In this document: piece by piece, positions 25,228 through 35,401 of the stretch
Numbering within the stretch: position 1 is the stretch's first letter
Layout: every line of letters starts with the position of its first letter
Source of the DNA: Phycomyces blakesleeanus NRRL 1555(-)
Taxonomy: Eukaryota; Mucoromycota; Mucoromycetes; Mucorales; Phycomycetaceae
Assembly (NCBI RefSeq): GCF_001638985.1
Contig: NW_017265153.1
Coordinates: 1 to 64,000 of the forward strand
Reading direction: 5' to 3'
Length of the DNA: 64,000 bases
Translations under genes and position numbers: made by a program
Notes under the pieces: generated by a model
Told to the model about the DNA's origin: nothing
What the model saw: the letters and a program-made list of their open reading frames with translations, nothing else
The model's database searches: none

Positions 25228-26541
25228 ATGGTCATTCCTTTGTATTACATTCGATTCTTCAAGCCACCGCCTGATGTCGTGGAATGCAATCAGCCTTTTT
25301 CAGTAGTGTGGACAATAGAAACCGATCTTGGAGATGAAAGCTACTGGCAATCGATTCCTGTAACATGCAACATTGCTAGTTGCCAAGATCCTTCTGTACG
25401 ATTGCGTGTATTTTCTGACAAGACCAAGACCAAAAAAGAAGTACTTCAGCCATGGACGAAAGAGATTAAACTTGACTACAATCCTATGCGAGGTGGTGTG
25501 GTCTGCACTCGTTTGATGATCGAATCAACCTCTGCCAACTCTTCACTCCAGATCGTTTTTAAGCTTGGTGGAAAAACTAGACGCCACCCAGTGTGGACCT
25601 ACTGTGGTTTGTTCGAAAATAATGACTGCTTGTGGATACTACCAGCTTGGACTTGTCCTATAAAACTGATGAACCCTACTAAGAAATCTCAGCGTGTACA
25701 AATAAGTCTTCCTGAACCTGTCAGTAGTCAACAAGCAGAGCGTATCCTGACTGTACCTGGAGGTACTGTAAGAATTTGTGAAGATGCATTTCAGAGTATT
25801 GCGCGTCACGTATGGTAAGTTGCATTATGTGGATATTGGTATCAAAGTTCATTTGTTACTTTGCTTTTAATAAAGAAACGAAAACCTTACTTGTATGTAT
25901 GTATGTATGTATGTATGTATATATAAAAAAAGGGATTGTGGATTGGGTATGTGCAGTTATATTTTTCAACAGACACAAAAGGGTATTCTGGATTTCAATA
26001 ACAAGAATCTGATTGAACTAGGCAAGTTTTTTCTTTAAAGAAAATAGATTGTTAAAAAGTATTTAAAATATGTTAACAATGTCTCGCATTTTAAGGCAGT
26101 GGAACTGCTTTGGTTGGAATATATGCCGCTCAATGTTCAACACCTTCTTGTGTCTATCTCACTGATTTACCAGAGGCAATAGAAATAATGGAACAAAATG
26201 TAGCCTTGATGCCACCGCAAAACAATGTAGAAATGGTTGTAAAATCACTGGAATGGGGTCCTATACCAGAAAAAACTTCCTGGTTAGAGATGCCTGTAGA
26301 TATTGTGCTATTGACAGATGTACTATATAATCAAGGATCACACGATGTCCTACTAGACACCCTAGACTGGCTGGTACAGAAACAAACCAAGATTTTGCTG
26401 GCTTACAAGGAGCGTAATCCAGACGAGCGTGTCTTTTTTGAAAAACTCAAGCAGCGAGATTACCAGATAATTCAAGTTGAAGAAGAGGATTTGGTGTGTG
26501 AAATCTATTGGATCCAAAAGAATTCATATAATGATCTTTGA
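25228..26541 (+). CDS. Seven-beta-strand protein methyltransferase (METTL21-like)
   Basis: Likely an S-adenosylmethionine-dependent protein-lysine methyltransferase of the METTL21/Methyltransf_16 group; its target is unknown. Exons 25228-25814, 25933-26021 and 26096-26541 give 373 residues. An N-terminal 195-residue region without a recognised domain precedes the catalytic fold: VWDCGLGMCSYIFQ across the first junction, then motif I LIELGSGTALVGIYAAQ across the second junction, the acidic strand end VYLTDLPEA, and VDIVLLTDVLYNQ in place of the usual DxxY motif. The second intron begins with GC (AG|GCAAGT) and not GT; the join restores ELGSGT exactly. Naming the substrate (an elongation factor, for example) would be a guess. 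Confidence 0.85.
25892..25920. repeat. (GTAT)n microsatellite in an intron
   Basis: Several GTAT units followed by TATATA lie inside the first intron of the methyltransferase gene. Confidence 0.85.
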
Positions 26542-26688
26542 AATATATATATATATACTTATACTTGTATATAACTTCGCATCTATTTACACTCCTAACT
26601 CTCTAAATTGTTGTGGTAGTAGTAGTTGCTGCTGTTTGAATATGGCAACAGCAAAAGGATCTTTATTATGTACTGCGTTGTGGAATTT

Positions 26689-29144
26689 TTATACGATTTC
26701 TTCGGTTTCTTCGATGACCTCTTCAACCCATTCTTCAATGGTTTCAGACTTGCCGTCGTCAACAGACCGTAATTCTTTACCAAGTGCCTTGCGCTCCTCA
26801 GCCAACTTCTTCTCGCACTGCTTTCTCCAGCCGTACCATTCCTCAATAGCCTTTCTGCGACCAGCAATAAACTGAGCTGTGTTGGCATCACCTGCTGCAA
26901 GATCCTGTTCATCAAACACCTTGCTGTACTGTCTGAGGTTCTTTCTGATCTTCTTCTTTTGTTCAGCAGACAACAGGCTCTTGGGGCGAGGGCGCCAGAG
27001 AAGCTGCTTGAACTTCTCGATGTTTTGCTTCAACAACAACTGGCCCTTGAAGTCCCAAAGACAGAAACCATGGTCAGCGGTGTGGCGCCACATGCTGGAG
27101 CCAGTAACGACGTAGCGACCAGTAGGGTCCCATTCGATGTCGGTCACGCCATAATGTTCCTGGGTAGAAAGCAACTGAACAGATGCACCAATATCGTCCT
27201 TCTTACCACCTTCGGTGGAGAGGGGTTCAAAGTCAAGATCCCAGAACTCAAGATCGAAAACACTGGAGCTACGAAGAGTGGCAAACACAATGTGGCGACC
27301 CTTGGGAGACCAGTACATGAAGTTGGCGGTCTTCTTATCAATAACCTTGAGGGGCTTGAATCCGGCAATGGCCTTGCTGGTGTCAAGGTAATAGAAGGTG
27401 ATGGCGGTCTTTGCAGTAACAGGGGCAGCACCTTGACCAGCAGTAGTACCTGGAGCTGGATCGGAGGTAGTGATGGCAGCGAAACGCTCACCATTGGGCT
27501 CCCAGGCGAATGCCAATACCTGTTCCTTAATCTCCAAAGTCTCAACAGGAATACCCTTTTCGCACACACGGAAAATCTCAATATTGGTGAAAGTAGACTT
27601 CTTAGTTTTGGTGTGACGGTCAACCTTGACGGCAAGGAAGTGACCCTTTGACTGCCAGTGAAGCTTGCAGTCAGTGACGTTAAACAAGTTCTTTGTACGG
27701 ATAATCTCCTTGCTAGGAACAGCCATGAGGGTAACACGTGCGGGCTGGTTGCCAATCTCGGGTGTCCAGTAGGCGAGAACATCTTCTTTCTGGATGATCT
27801 TGGAATCACTCTGGTCAGCCTTTGCAGGGGACCATTCGAAATCAACAATGCCGTCAATCTTGATACTCTTCTTATCTACCAGACCCATGGATGGGGCTTC
27901 GTAGATAGAGAGCTGCTGACCGGGTACAATACGGGCAAAGTACTTTTCGGAGGCAGACCACTTGAACATGGGCCAGCGGACGGTCTTTTGAGCATCTGCA
28001 CTCTGAGGTACGGGGAAAGAACGGAGGAGGGCACCGGTCTTGACATCCCAGATGACAACCTGGTTGCCTTCATCGTACTCTGAGAATGGGTTGGGGGATC
28101 CCTCGGGGATCTTGGAGGGGCTGATAGGATCGTTGGACCAGGTGACGAGGTAACGTTCGTTAGGTGAGAAATCTATGAGCTTAACACCTGGGTGGACAAA
28201 ACGCACAATCTTGCTCCATGAAGGACCACCCCAGAGGGCAATACCCATCTGATGGAATGTAGAGAGGTAGCTACCGAGAGGAGACCATTGGACGTAAGTC
28301 TCAGTCCAGTTCTAAGTAATTATTTGAATCAATTGTTTTGTCTGTTAGTCAATAAAACTAAAACCCAGTAAATATATATATATAACCCAAAGCAAATGCG
28401 ATATTAACCACGCAGTTGCCACAGGAAAACGATAGAAAAAAGAAATGAAAGAATATAACATCACTTGATATTTATATTCCCTTTCTCTATTTCCATTTTG
28501 ATCCTCTTTTTCCTTTTCCTTTTCTATTTTAAGCATTTTTTTGTATCTATTGTATCTATTATATGTATATTTACCTGGCGGGTGTAGACATGGTCTGGGG
28601 TGTCGGCCTTCTGGTTCCAGAAGATGCTCACATCGTCACCACGGTACATAACAAACTGGTCGCGGGCCTGCTCGTCAGTAAGCCAGCTACGAATATGTTC
28701 CTTAGGAATGTATTCCTCTGCTTCAGGCTCGACAAAGGTGTCATTCATGCTGGTGTATTTTTCGACATCGGTGAACTTGTTAACAGAGAGCTGATGGGTC
28801 TTGCTCATCTTGTGGCCGTCCAAGTTTTTGACTGCAGCGTGGGCAGCCTCAGGTGTCTCGAAATCGATAAAGAGGTAACCCTTGCTCTCAATCTTGCCTT
28901 TGTCATTAGGAGACATGGGCATCCACATGCCGCTTTCCTTGATTTCACCAGCGGACTTGGTGAAAAGCTTCTTCAGAACGCTCATCAACTTTTCCTCCTT
29001 GGCTTCATCAACAACAGGGGCGCCATCAACAACGACAATTGTATCGAGATCATCGTCGACATTAATGGTGTGCTTCTCGTAAATGTCGGAAAAGTCAATG
29101 TCTTCCTCGCGATCGGGAATGTTTTTCAAATCGAGGCCGGCCAT
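26689..29144 (-). CDS. PRT1: Translation initiation factor eIF3 subunit b
   Basis: The scaffold subunit of eIF3, which bridges the 40S ribosome, eIF3a, eIF3g, eIF3i and eIF3j during initiation. Exons 28575-29144 and 26689-28311 give 730 residues, similar to yeast Prt1. An acidic N-terminal leader (SDIYEKHTINVDDDLD) precedes an RRM-like domain with GYLFIDFETPEAAHAAV. The nine-bladed beta-propeller follows, with ALWGGPSWSKIVRFVHPGVK, YLVTWSNDP, GTRY-type blades such as VTDIEWDPTGRYVVTGSSMW, and FCLWDFKGQLL. The C-terminal helical tail (LLWRPRPKSLLS, EEWYGWRKQCEKKL) binds eIF3i/g in homologues. Codons are GC-richer than in neighbours, as expected for a highly expressed gene. The intron splits ...YTRQ|NWTETYVQWSP. 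Confidence 0.97.
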
Positions 29145-29513
29145 CGTTTTGTTGGCGTCTGTATGAAAATAATAGGAAAGAAAGGGAATTCAAATCACGA
29201 GAAAAAAACATTACGCGAGAGCCGTGCCTTTTTGGTGGCTTAGTCTCATTTGGCTCCTGCGTTCGGTCTCCGCTCGCTCCCCTGGTGAGCCCTTGGAAGA
29301 AGTGTGTGGGAGTGGGTGCTTGAGCGTACATATCCGACCCAGTCCCCCCCCCCCCTCCCCTTCCTCGTACTCCCCCACAAAAAAAGCACCCGACGTTGCC
29401 TGAAATACCATTTATATACCTATATTTTTTATTTATTTTATATATTTGTTAAAAAGAAGAGTAAATTAATACCGCTCTACTATATTTTCTGCATATAAAC
29501 ATATTTGTATTAA
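29145..29513. promoter_or_regulatory. Divergent promoter of eIF3b and NagB
   Basis: A 369-bp head-to-head region. It contains a run of 12 C (29344-29355) followed by T and four more C, and a generally CT-rich composition on the plus strand near 29335-29380; the NagB-proximal half is AT-rich. Sharing of control elements is inferred from the spacing. Confidence 0.5.
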
Positions 29514-30877
29514 ATGCGACTCGTTATAAGACAAGACTATGATGAAGTATCTGCCTGGACAGGTAAGCTTAACATCTATAAAGTACACCCTATGGACTAG
29601 TTATATCTATTAATTAATTAATTAATTAAATAAATAAATAAATAAATAAAAATATTACATCTTCAGCTCATTACATCAAGGAACGCATCAATCAATTTCA
29701 GCCTACAGAAAAACGTCCTTTTGTACTCGGTCTTCCGACAGGCTCATCACCTATTGGCTGTTACCATCGTCTAGCAGAGTTTTGTAAAAGTGGCCAACTT
29801 AGTTTTCGCAATGTAGTTACTTTTAATATGGATGAATGTGTTGGAATTCCCAGGCAAGTTGTTTATGCTTTTTGTTGGGTTTATTACTCTTTTTTTTGTG
29901 TAGCAATCGATGCTTACTTTATAGATATTTATATATATATGTATCAAGCAGAAATCATAAAGAGTCCTATTATTCTTTTATGCAAACTCATTTATTTAAG
30001 CATATTGATATAAAACCCGAGAATATCAATATGTTGAACGGAAATGCAGAAGATCTTGATGCTGAGTGTCATCGTTATGAAGCAGCAATGGCAGCTCACG
30101 GCGGAATTGAATTGTTTCTGGGCGGTATTGGACCAGACGGACACATTGCATTTAATGAGCCTGGATCGTCGCTGACCTCTCGTACCCGTGTAAAAACTCT
30201 CGCATATGAAACAATTATCGCCAATACGCGATTTTTTGATGGAGATATAGACCGAGTGCCCAAATTAGCCTTGACGGTTGGTGTAGCGTAAGAATACAAA
30301 GATAATTATGCGTATTTCATAAATACTAACACTTTTCTTTTTTAATAAATAAATGAATGAAATTTAATGAATAAATTGTAGAACATTTATGGATGCTCGT
30401 GAAGTCTGTATAATGATTACAGGAGCACACAAAAGGTATATTTTGACTGTCTATTGTCTATTTACTTATTTGCTTTGTAGCATTGCCTTGGCTAAATGCA
30501 TTGAGGAAGGTGTGAATCATATGTGGTCCGTGTCGGCGATTCAAATGCATCCCAAAGGCCTAGTAGTTTGTGATGAAGATGCGACGCTTGAACTACACGT
30601 CAAGGTATTCACCTTGAATTTTTTCTCCAATTATGCCTTTATTCCACCCCATATAACTATTACATTCACTGCTAACTATATTGTATAGACAGTCAAGTAT
30701 TTTAAGTCTATTGAGCATGTCCACCAATCTCTGATTGGCCAAGAAAACCTTGGCTTGCAGGGCCAGCTATTGCCGTCCGACAAAGTTCGGTCGCTCGCTC
30801 GACTTTCTAATCACGGCCGGACCCTCGAAAGCGAAGGTGAGCCGGCCAAGAAGAAGACAAGACGCAGCTTGCAATGA
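29514..30877 (+). CDS. NAG1: Glucosamine-6-phosphate deaminase
   Basis: Converts glucosamine 6-phosphate to fructose 6-phosphate and ammonia, the last step of chitin/N-acetylglucosamine use. Six exons (29514-29562, 29667-29853, 29952-30287, 30382-30435, 30481-30604, 30689-30877) give 312 residues. Visible motifs are [11 protein letters not shown] (phosphate loop), FNMDECVG (catalytic Asp), [19 protein letters not shown] (the Asp-x-His and Glu of the active site), [13 protein letters not shown] and ITGAHK. The second intron opens with GC (CCCAG|GCAAGT) and joins to give [14 protein letters not shown], as in other NagB proteins. The C-terminus beyond the fold is basic (KKKTRRS). The symbol follows fungal usage; nagB is the bacterial name. 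Confidence 0.95.
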
Positions 30878-31066
30878 AGAGCTCTTTCTATCTTTTTTTT
30901 TTTCTCTCTCTCCCACCCCCACCATAGTTGAGGTGGAGCGGAGTGACAGGCCTCTACGTCATCTCTTTTGTTTTTGAAAAATGGAAACTTTTTATTGTCC
31001 TCCCTCCCCCCCCCCCTCCACTCTTTGTATTTTATTTCTTAATAAAACGCCTGTTCTGTACATACA
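30878..31066. promoter_or_regulatory. CT-rich TOM22 promoter region
   Basis: The 189-bp gap between the NagB stop and TOM22 start is strongly pyrimidine-rich on the plus strand, including T and CTCT runs near 30890-30910 and a run of 11 C (31006-31016). CT blocks just before start codons are common in highly expressed fungal genes; function here is inferred. Confidence 0.45.
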
Positions 31067-31553
31067 ATGGTGAAGCTCGAAGAAGTATCAAACGATCATA
31101 TCGATGAGTCCCTCAGTGACAACGATCAGTACTCTGATTACTCTGACGATGAAGACGACTTTGACGTCGACGAGGATGAATCTTTGTTGGATCGCATTGC
31201 CGCCTTGAAGGAAATCATTCCCCTCAAGCACCGTCAGCGTATGTCCTCGAGCGTTTCCACAGTTACCTCATGGGGAAAGACTGGCGCCACCTTTGTTGGA
31301 AAGAGTGCCTGGGTTCTCACCACCTCTATGCTCCTCCTTGTCTTGCCATTGGCACTCGAAATCGAGAAGGAGCAGGCCCTTGTAGCCTACGAAAAGGAGG
31401 CCATGCAGCAGCAGGGTACTCAACAGGTAAGATAGGTTCATTACTCGTCTTCAGGCCATTCACACTCCGGATCAGATGTTGAACTCTGGCATGTACCAAC
31501 CTGGCCAGCCCCAAGCACAGTCACAAAAGGGTCTCACTCCTCCCGGCTTCTAA
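31067..31553 (+). CDS. TOM22: Mitochondrial import receptor subunit Tom22
   Basis: The central receptor and organiser of the TOM complex in the mitochondrial outer membrane. The cytosolic N-terminus is highly acidic (SDYSDDEDDFDVDEDES), as needed for presequence binding. It is followed by ETLLDRIAAL-like SLLDRIAALKEIIP, and one transmembrane segment in AWVLTTSMLLLVLPLALEIE, with the Pro conserved in Tom22. Exon 1 is 31067-31426. Reading on meets a stop within six bases, while removing 31427-31454 (GTAAG...CTTCAG, just 28 nt) keeps the frame and adds 33 codons ending QKGLTPPGF. This gives 152 residues, the usual Tom22 length. The intron is remarkably short, so the alternative is a truncated end at 31435. 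Confidence 0.9.
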
Positions 31554-31939
31554 GAAAGGAAGCAAAAAAGAAGAAGAAGAAGAATATTTTTTTCCTGTTC
31601 TGGGTTCTTGTACATGCAGTCTGTTTCCTTCTATTTTATTTTTCAGTAAAAAAAAAGCAAAGCCCCTATCCTGGGAGTATTACAAAATTACAGCTACCAA
31701 AGAAGAGAACAAAAAAGAAAAGAAAATGTTTGGGAACCTGCCCGGCCGTATATACAACAGCAACAACAACAAGAACAAAAAGAAAAAAGAAAGAAAGAAA
31801 AATGGATAACAGCAGATGCATGGTGTGTTTGTGTGTATATGTGTGTATATGTGTGTGTGTGTGTGAATTATTATGTTTAATGCTGCATCCCAATGGTCGG
31901 TAATCATTTGACGGACGTTTAGATATGCTTTTGTGTGAT

Positions 31940-32737
31940 TTATTCTTCTCGTAACCGGCTCGGGCGATTTGCTACAAATGTGTCTTTGCGCTTTGGAAGG
32001 CAATGTCTGGGCCGCAATGGACCCACGATTTTTTGTGCCCTCATCATGTTGATCTCAATTACGAGGGTACAAAGATGTCTACTATTAGTTCGAGTGTCGC
32101 GTATGTGTATAGAATTATTTCCAGAATTGTCTAGTATGTGTTTTGAGCTGGCTCTAGTTTGCTGTCTTGATTTTGGCGAGGCCGTAACGGTTGTTTTTAA
32201 AGAGATAATATTAGATTGGCCAGATGCTACTGCCAAAGGTATAAGGGATGGTGAAGAAGATATGGGCTCTGAATGCGGGTCTGGAGTAGAATTATTTGAT
32301 TGGTAGTGGTGTTGGAGTATTTCCGATAGACTTAGACTTGAAAGGCTGTAAAAACTATCGGTTGGGCTCCGGGTCCGAAGTGATGATTGGCAGTGTTCTG
32401 AGCCTTGGTCTGTGTTGGTATCCAGATCATCCGGTGAATAAGGGATTTGTACAAGACGTGAATGTAAGTGACTAGAGCTGATAGGAATACTTGGCGAGCA
32501 CGCTACGTCAACTGGTACTAGGGTTGTGCATGGAATCTGACGAGGCATAAACCCCAGTGGTGAATTATTAGTGGTTTTGAATCCGAATAGCTTAAGTACT
32601 GAGTTAAATAGAGAAGGAGAGTCGATGTTTGAAAAGAATGGGTAAGGTGCGGTTATGGACTTTGATGTAGCTGGAAGAAGTGAAGAGCTGACTAGAGAGT
32701 CTGAGGTACGGTCTATGTGGACGACTGAGAGTAACAT
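31940..32737 (-). CDS. Ser-rich protein of unknown function
   Basis: A single open frame of 265 codons. I do not recognise the family. The N-terminal two thirds are rich in Ser, Pro and Thr and low in complexity (SSSHLHSR, SFYSLSSLSLSEIL), suggesting a disordered region. The last 45 residues are compact and basic (EINMMRAQKIVGPLRPR, LPKRKDTF) and look like the conserved part. No signal peptide or membrane segment is evident. Lack of introns, full-length continuity and a clean Met start support a real gene, but a purely chance frame cannot be excluded. Confidence 0.6.
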   Translation of the reverse strand: MLLSVVHIDRTSDSLVSSSLLPATSKSITAPYPFFSNIDSPSLFNSVLKLFGFKTTNNSPLGFMPRQIPCTTLVPVDVACSPSIPISSSHLHSRLVQIPYSPDDLDTNTDQGSEHCQSSLRTRSPTDSFYSLSSLSLSEILQHHYQSNNSTPDPHSEPISSSPSLIPLAVASGQSNIISLKTTVTASPKSRQQTRASSKHILDNSGNNSIHIRDTRTNSRHLCTLVIEINMMRAQKIVGPLRPRHCLPKRKDTFVANRPSRLREE

Positions 32738-34322
32738 TATGGAAAGAGTAAAAGAGTAAAAGAAATTGGTCCTAATCTATTGGTGCTGATTGTGCTTAAA
32801 TAGTCATTGAAACAAGATAAGTCTGAAGCTCACATGTCAAGCACAATGCCATCTCCTCCGCTCGATTAGCTTTCTGTCTAAACAAATGGAAGCAATAAAG
32901 TCCTAAACAAGCTGTCGGGTGTCCATGACTGATTATGTATAACCGGCTTGCGTACATGACATGCCGCACATCTGCGAGGTCCTGGGGGAGGGGTCTATCA
33001 GCAGATTGTATCTATAATTTTTCTATTGATACTGCTGCTGTTTTGTTGTTGTTGTTGTTTTAGCTGTAAGCTTACCTTTAAGTGATACCATTTTAGTCTA
33101 GTTTACTCTCTATTTGATTTTGCGAGTCAACAAATGATAATTTAATTACAAAATATATTGATCAATATCAATTTTAGGAATTTGCTTTCTTTTTTTTTAA
33201 GCGAAAAAAAATAAAACCTCAATTCTATCAAATAAAATCATAAAGTCCTGAAACCTCCTTTTATCCCCCTTGTAACCTTTTTCTTTTTGGGATTCGATAA
33301 AGGCGAAATGCTCTCAAGTCAAAGAGCGGAATACCTATAGTCATCCTGACTCACTCGCTCAAATGTCTTTCTTTGGTGATTTTGTATAAATAGACTGGGA
33401 GCGATGACGAATAACCACTCATCTTGTCTGTGCTTTTTGATTATTTTGGCTTATCTATTGTCCTTTATAGGCCATTTTTCTTTTAATTCTTGTGCTAGCT
33501 ACCATAAACTCTAATAAGGACAAAGCGTCCCACATGGTATACACACACACACAAACACATGGTTGGTTGGTGAATAATACGTATTTAGCAATGTCTACTA
33601 GGAATGGTCTATAATAGGCTAATTCACTTGTTCCAATATCTATATTTTATGCTTGTATGAAATCTATTGATCTATATTTAGGAATCTATATCTGTAAATC
33701 TTTTGACAAGTGATTGCTTAAATACGCATTAACACACATTAGAGTAAATATATTATCGTAATACTAAAATTAGATTCTATTGCCATTAGACCTTGTCATT
33801 ATTTTCTACTATTATTCTATTAATATTATTACCGTCAACAGTCTGATGGTCTGTGGGCTAGGCAGTGATTTTAAAATTGGCCAATAGACTTGCGAAATAA
33901 AGCATTAATTTCATTCAATGTAATTTACAGTAACAAAAACAAGGACAATAAAAAGGACATTTTTTGAAATATAATTTGAAATTGAATATATGTATATGTA
34001 TATAAAATGATAGTTACGCTTAATAATATTTGTCTTTTCACTTTTCTTTTTTTTTGTTAAAAGAAGAAGAAAAAAGGGAAATTCTATAGGGTGGAAATCA
34101 CAAATAAAAGAAGGTAAAATAAAAAAAAGGTCAAACTTACACACCAATAAAGAACAGAACAGTAAAATTAACGAAGAAGTAGAAGAAGTAGAAGAAGAAG
34201 AAGTACACACACAAAAAGCAATAAAACACAAATAGGAGGAAGATATATATAAGTGTATGTATGTATATATGTATATGTATATATATATATGTATATGTAT
34301 ATACTACAAGATTGATCTTTGC
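32738..34322. other. Intergenic region, no gene seen
   Basis: About 1.6 kb between two minus-strand genes: a GTTGTT run near 33045-33060, an ACACAC run near 33540-33555, (GAAGAA)n near 34170-34200 and TA/GTAT-rich DNA near 34245-34310. No coding region supported. Confidence 0.5.
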
Positions 34323-35401
34323 TTATAAAACCCAGAGTAAGAGAGAAACAATGATGATACTGAAGACCGGTGAAAAAAGTAGGTGGTGAGAGCCAGATGA
34401 GAGTGTGAGGCTGTAGCTTCCAACCGGCTTGTGCTGAGTCAAATCGGCGACCGAGAGTTGGGTTACATTCATGATCCATTCGAGGTGCACAACTCCCTTG
34501 GCAAAGGCATTGTAGACAACTGCAGGGTCACCGTTTGGCACAGGGCAGGTGGCTTTACTTGGATTGGGATCATGAGCATTCAGGATTCGATTGAGGATAC
34601 CGACAAGAAAAAATCGACCAGGATCCTTTTCATTGGTCCCTATCAATGGACTTCCTATAATGAAGAAAGGGTTTAGGTCTTTTGATTATAAAATATCTTC
34701 CCCCCTCTTTTGTTTTTTTTTTGTTGTTGTTCAAACAAAACAAAAATCTTACCAGAATCACCGTGACATAAGCTAGCCGGGCTTGTAGTCAAATAAACGT
34801 TTTCTTGTATAGAAGGAGAGTATGTCTTAGAAATAGAACTCGCAACGATATCGCAGCTGGCCTTTTGAAGAGTCTTGGCCTGGATCTTGTCCAGTCCAAT
34901 ATAGCCCATGCCAATTGTCAGGAGTGATGATTCCCAGTCTGGGTCTGGTTCTGTCGAACCCCAAAGTGCAATCCGATCCACGCCAGGGCCAGCCAAGATG
35001 GGCTTGGTTAGCTGAACGAGTCCGATATCATAATGCATTGTGTGAGAGTCGCGGTCATCTTGAGAGGGTAGCGTATTGGGGTCAAGCTGAGTGTTGTAGC
35101 GAGGATGTGGAACTGCTTTTAAGATTGAAGCATACTTGAGATGGCTGATATTTGTACTACCATAACCTACGGCATTGACAGTTCGGTCAGGAAGTCCACT
35201 CGTAAAGTTGCTGATACAATGGGCAGCCGTCAGTATCCAAGGAGGATCAAGTGAGATCAAAGCACCTCCACACATCACTGGTTTAGTGATCATTACAGAA
35301 AACGGATAGTCGGCTGCATTAAGAACAGAGACACCATTGGCCATAGCAAGGACGCTATAACATCTCAGATACAAGCAAAAGAGAAGCAATACAAGAGACA
35401 T
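34323..35401 (-). CDS. Trypsin-like serine protease, secreted or anchored
   Basis: A peptidase S1 (chymotrypsin/trypsin fold) protein of 326 residues from exons 34753-35401 and 34323-34654. The start MSLVLLLFCLYLRCYSVLA provides a signal peptide. The catalytic triad is seen as His in WILTAAHC, Asp in YDIGLVQL and Ser in CHGDSGSPLIG, the last split by the intron right after GDSG. NFT and NIS are N-glycosylation sites. After the protease domain a linker leads to SGSHH and a C-terminal hydrophobic stretch SPVFSIIIVSLLLWVL, which resembles a GPI-anchor signal or a tail membrane segment. The substrate is unknown. The longer in-frame upstream start (35530) runs through a CA-repeat and was rejected. 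Confidence 0.9.

Noticed and set aside
26959..28083. Plus-strand frames of 141-230 codons opposite eIF3b
   Set aside because: They are antisense shadows of a well-supported coding exon.
25228..29144. CRISPR arrays, operons or bacterial-type islands
   Set aside because: The window is clearly eukaryotic (spliceosomal introns throughout) and none of the tandem repeats has spacer structure.
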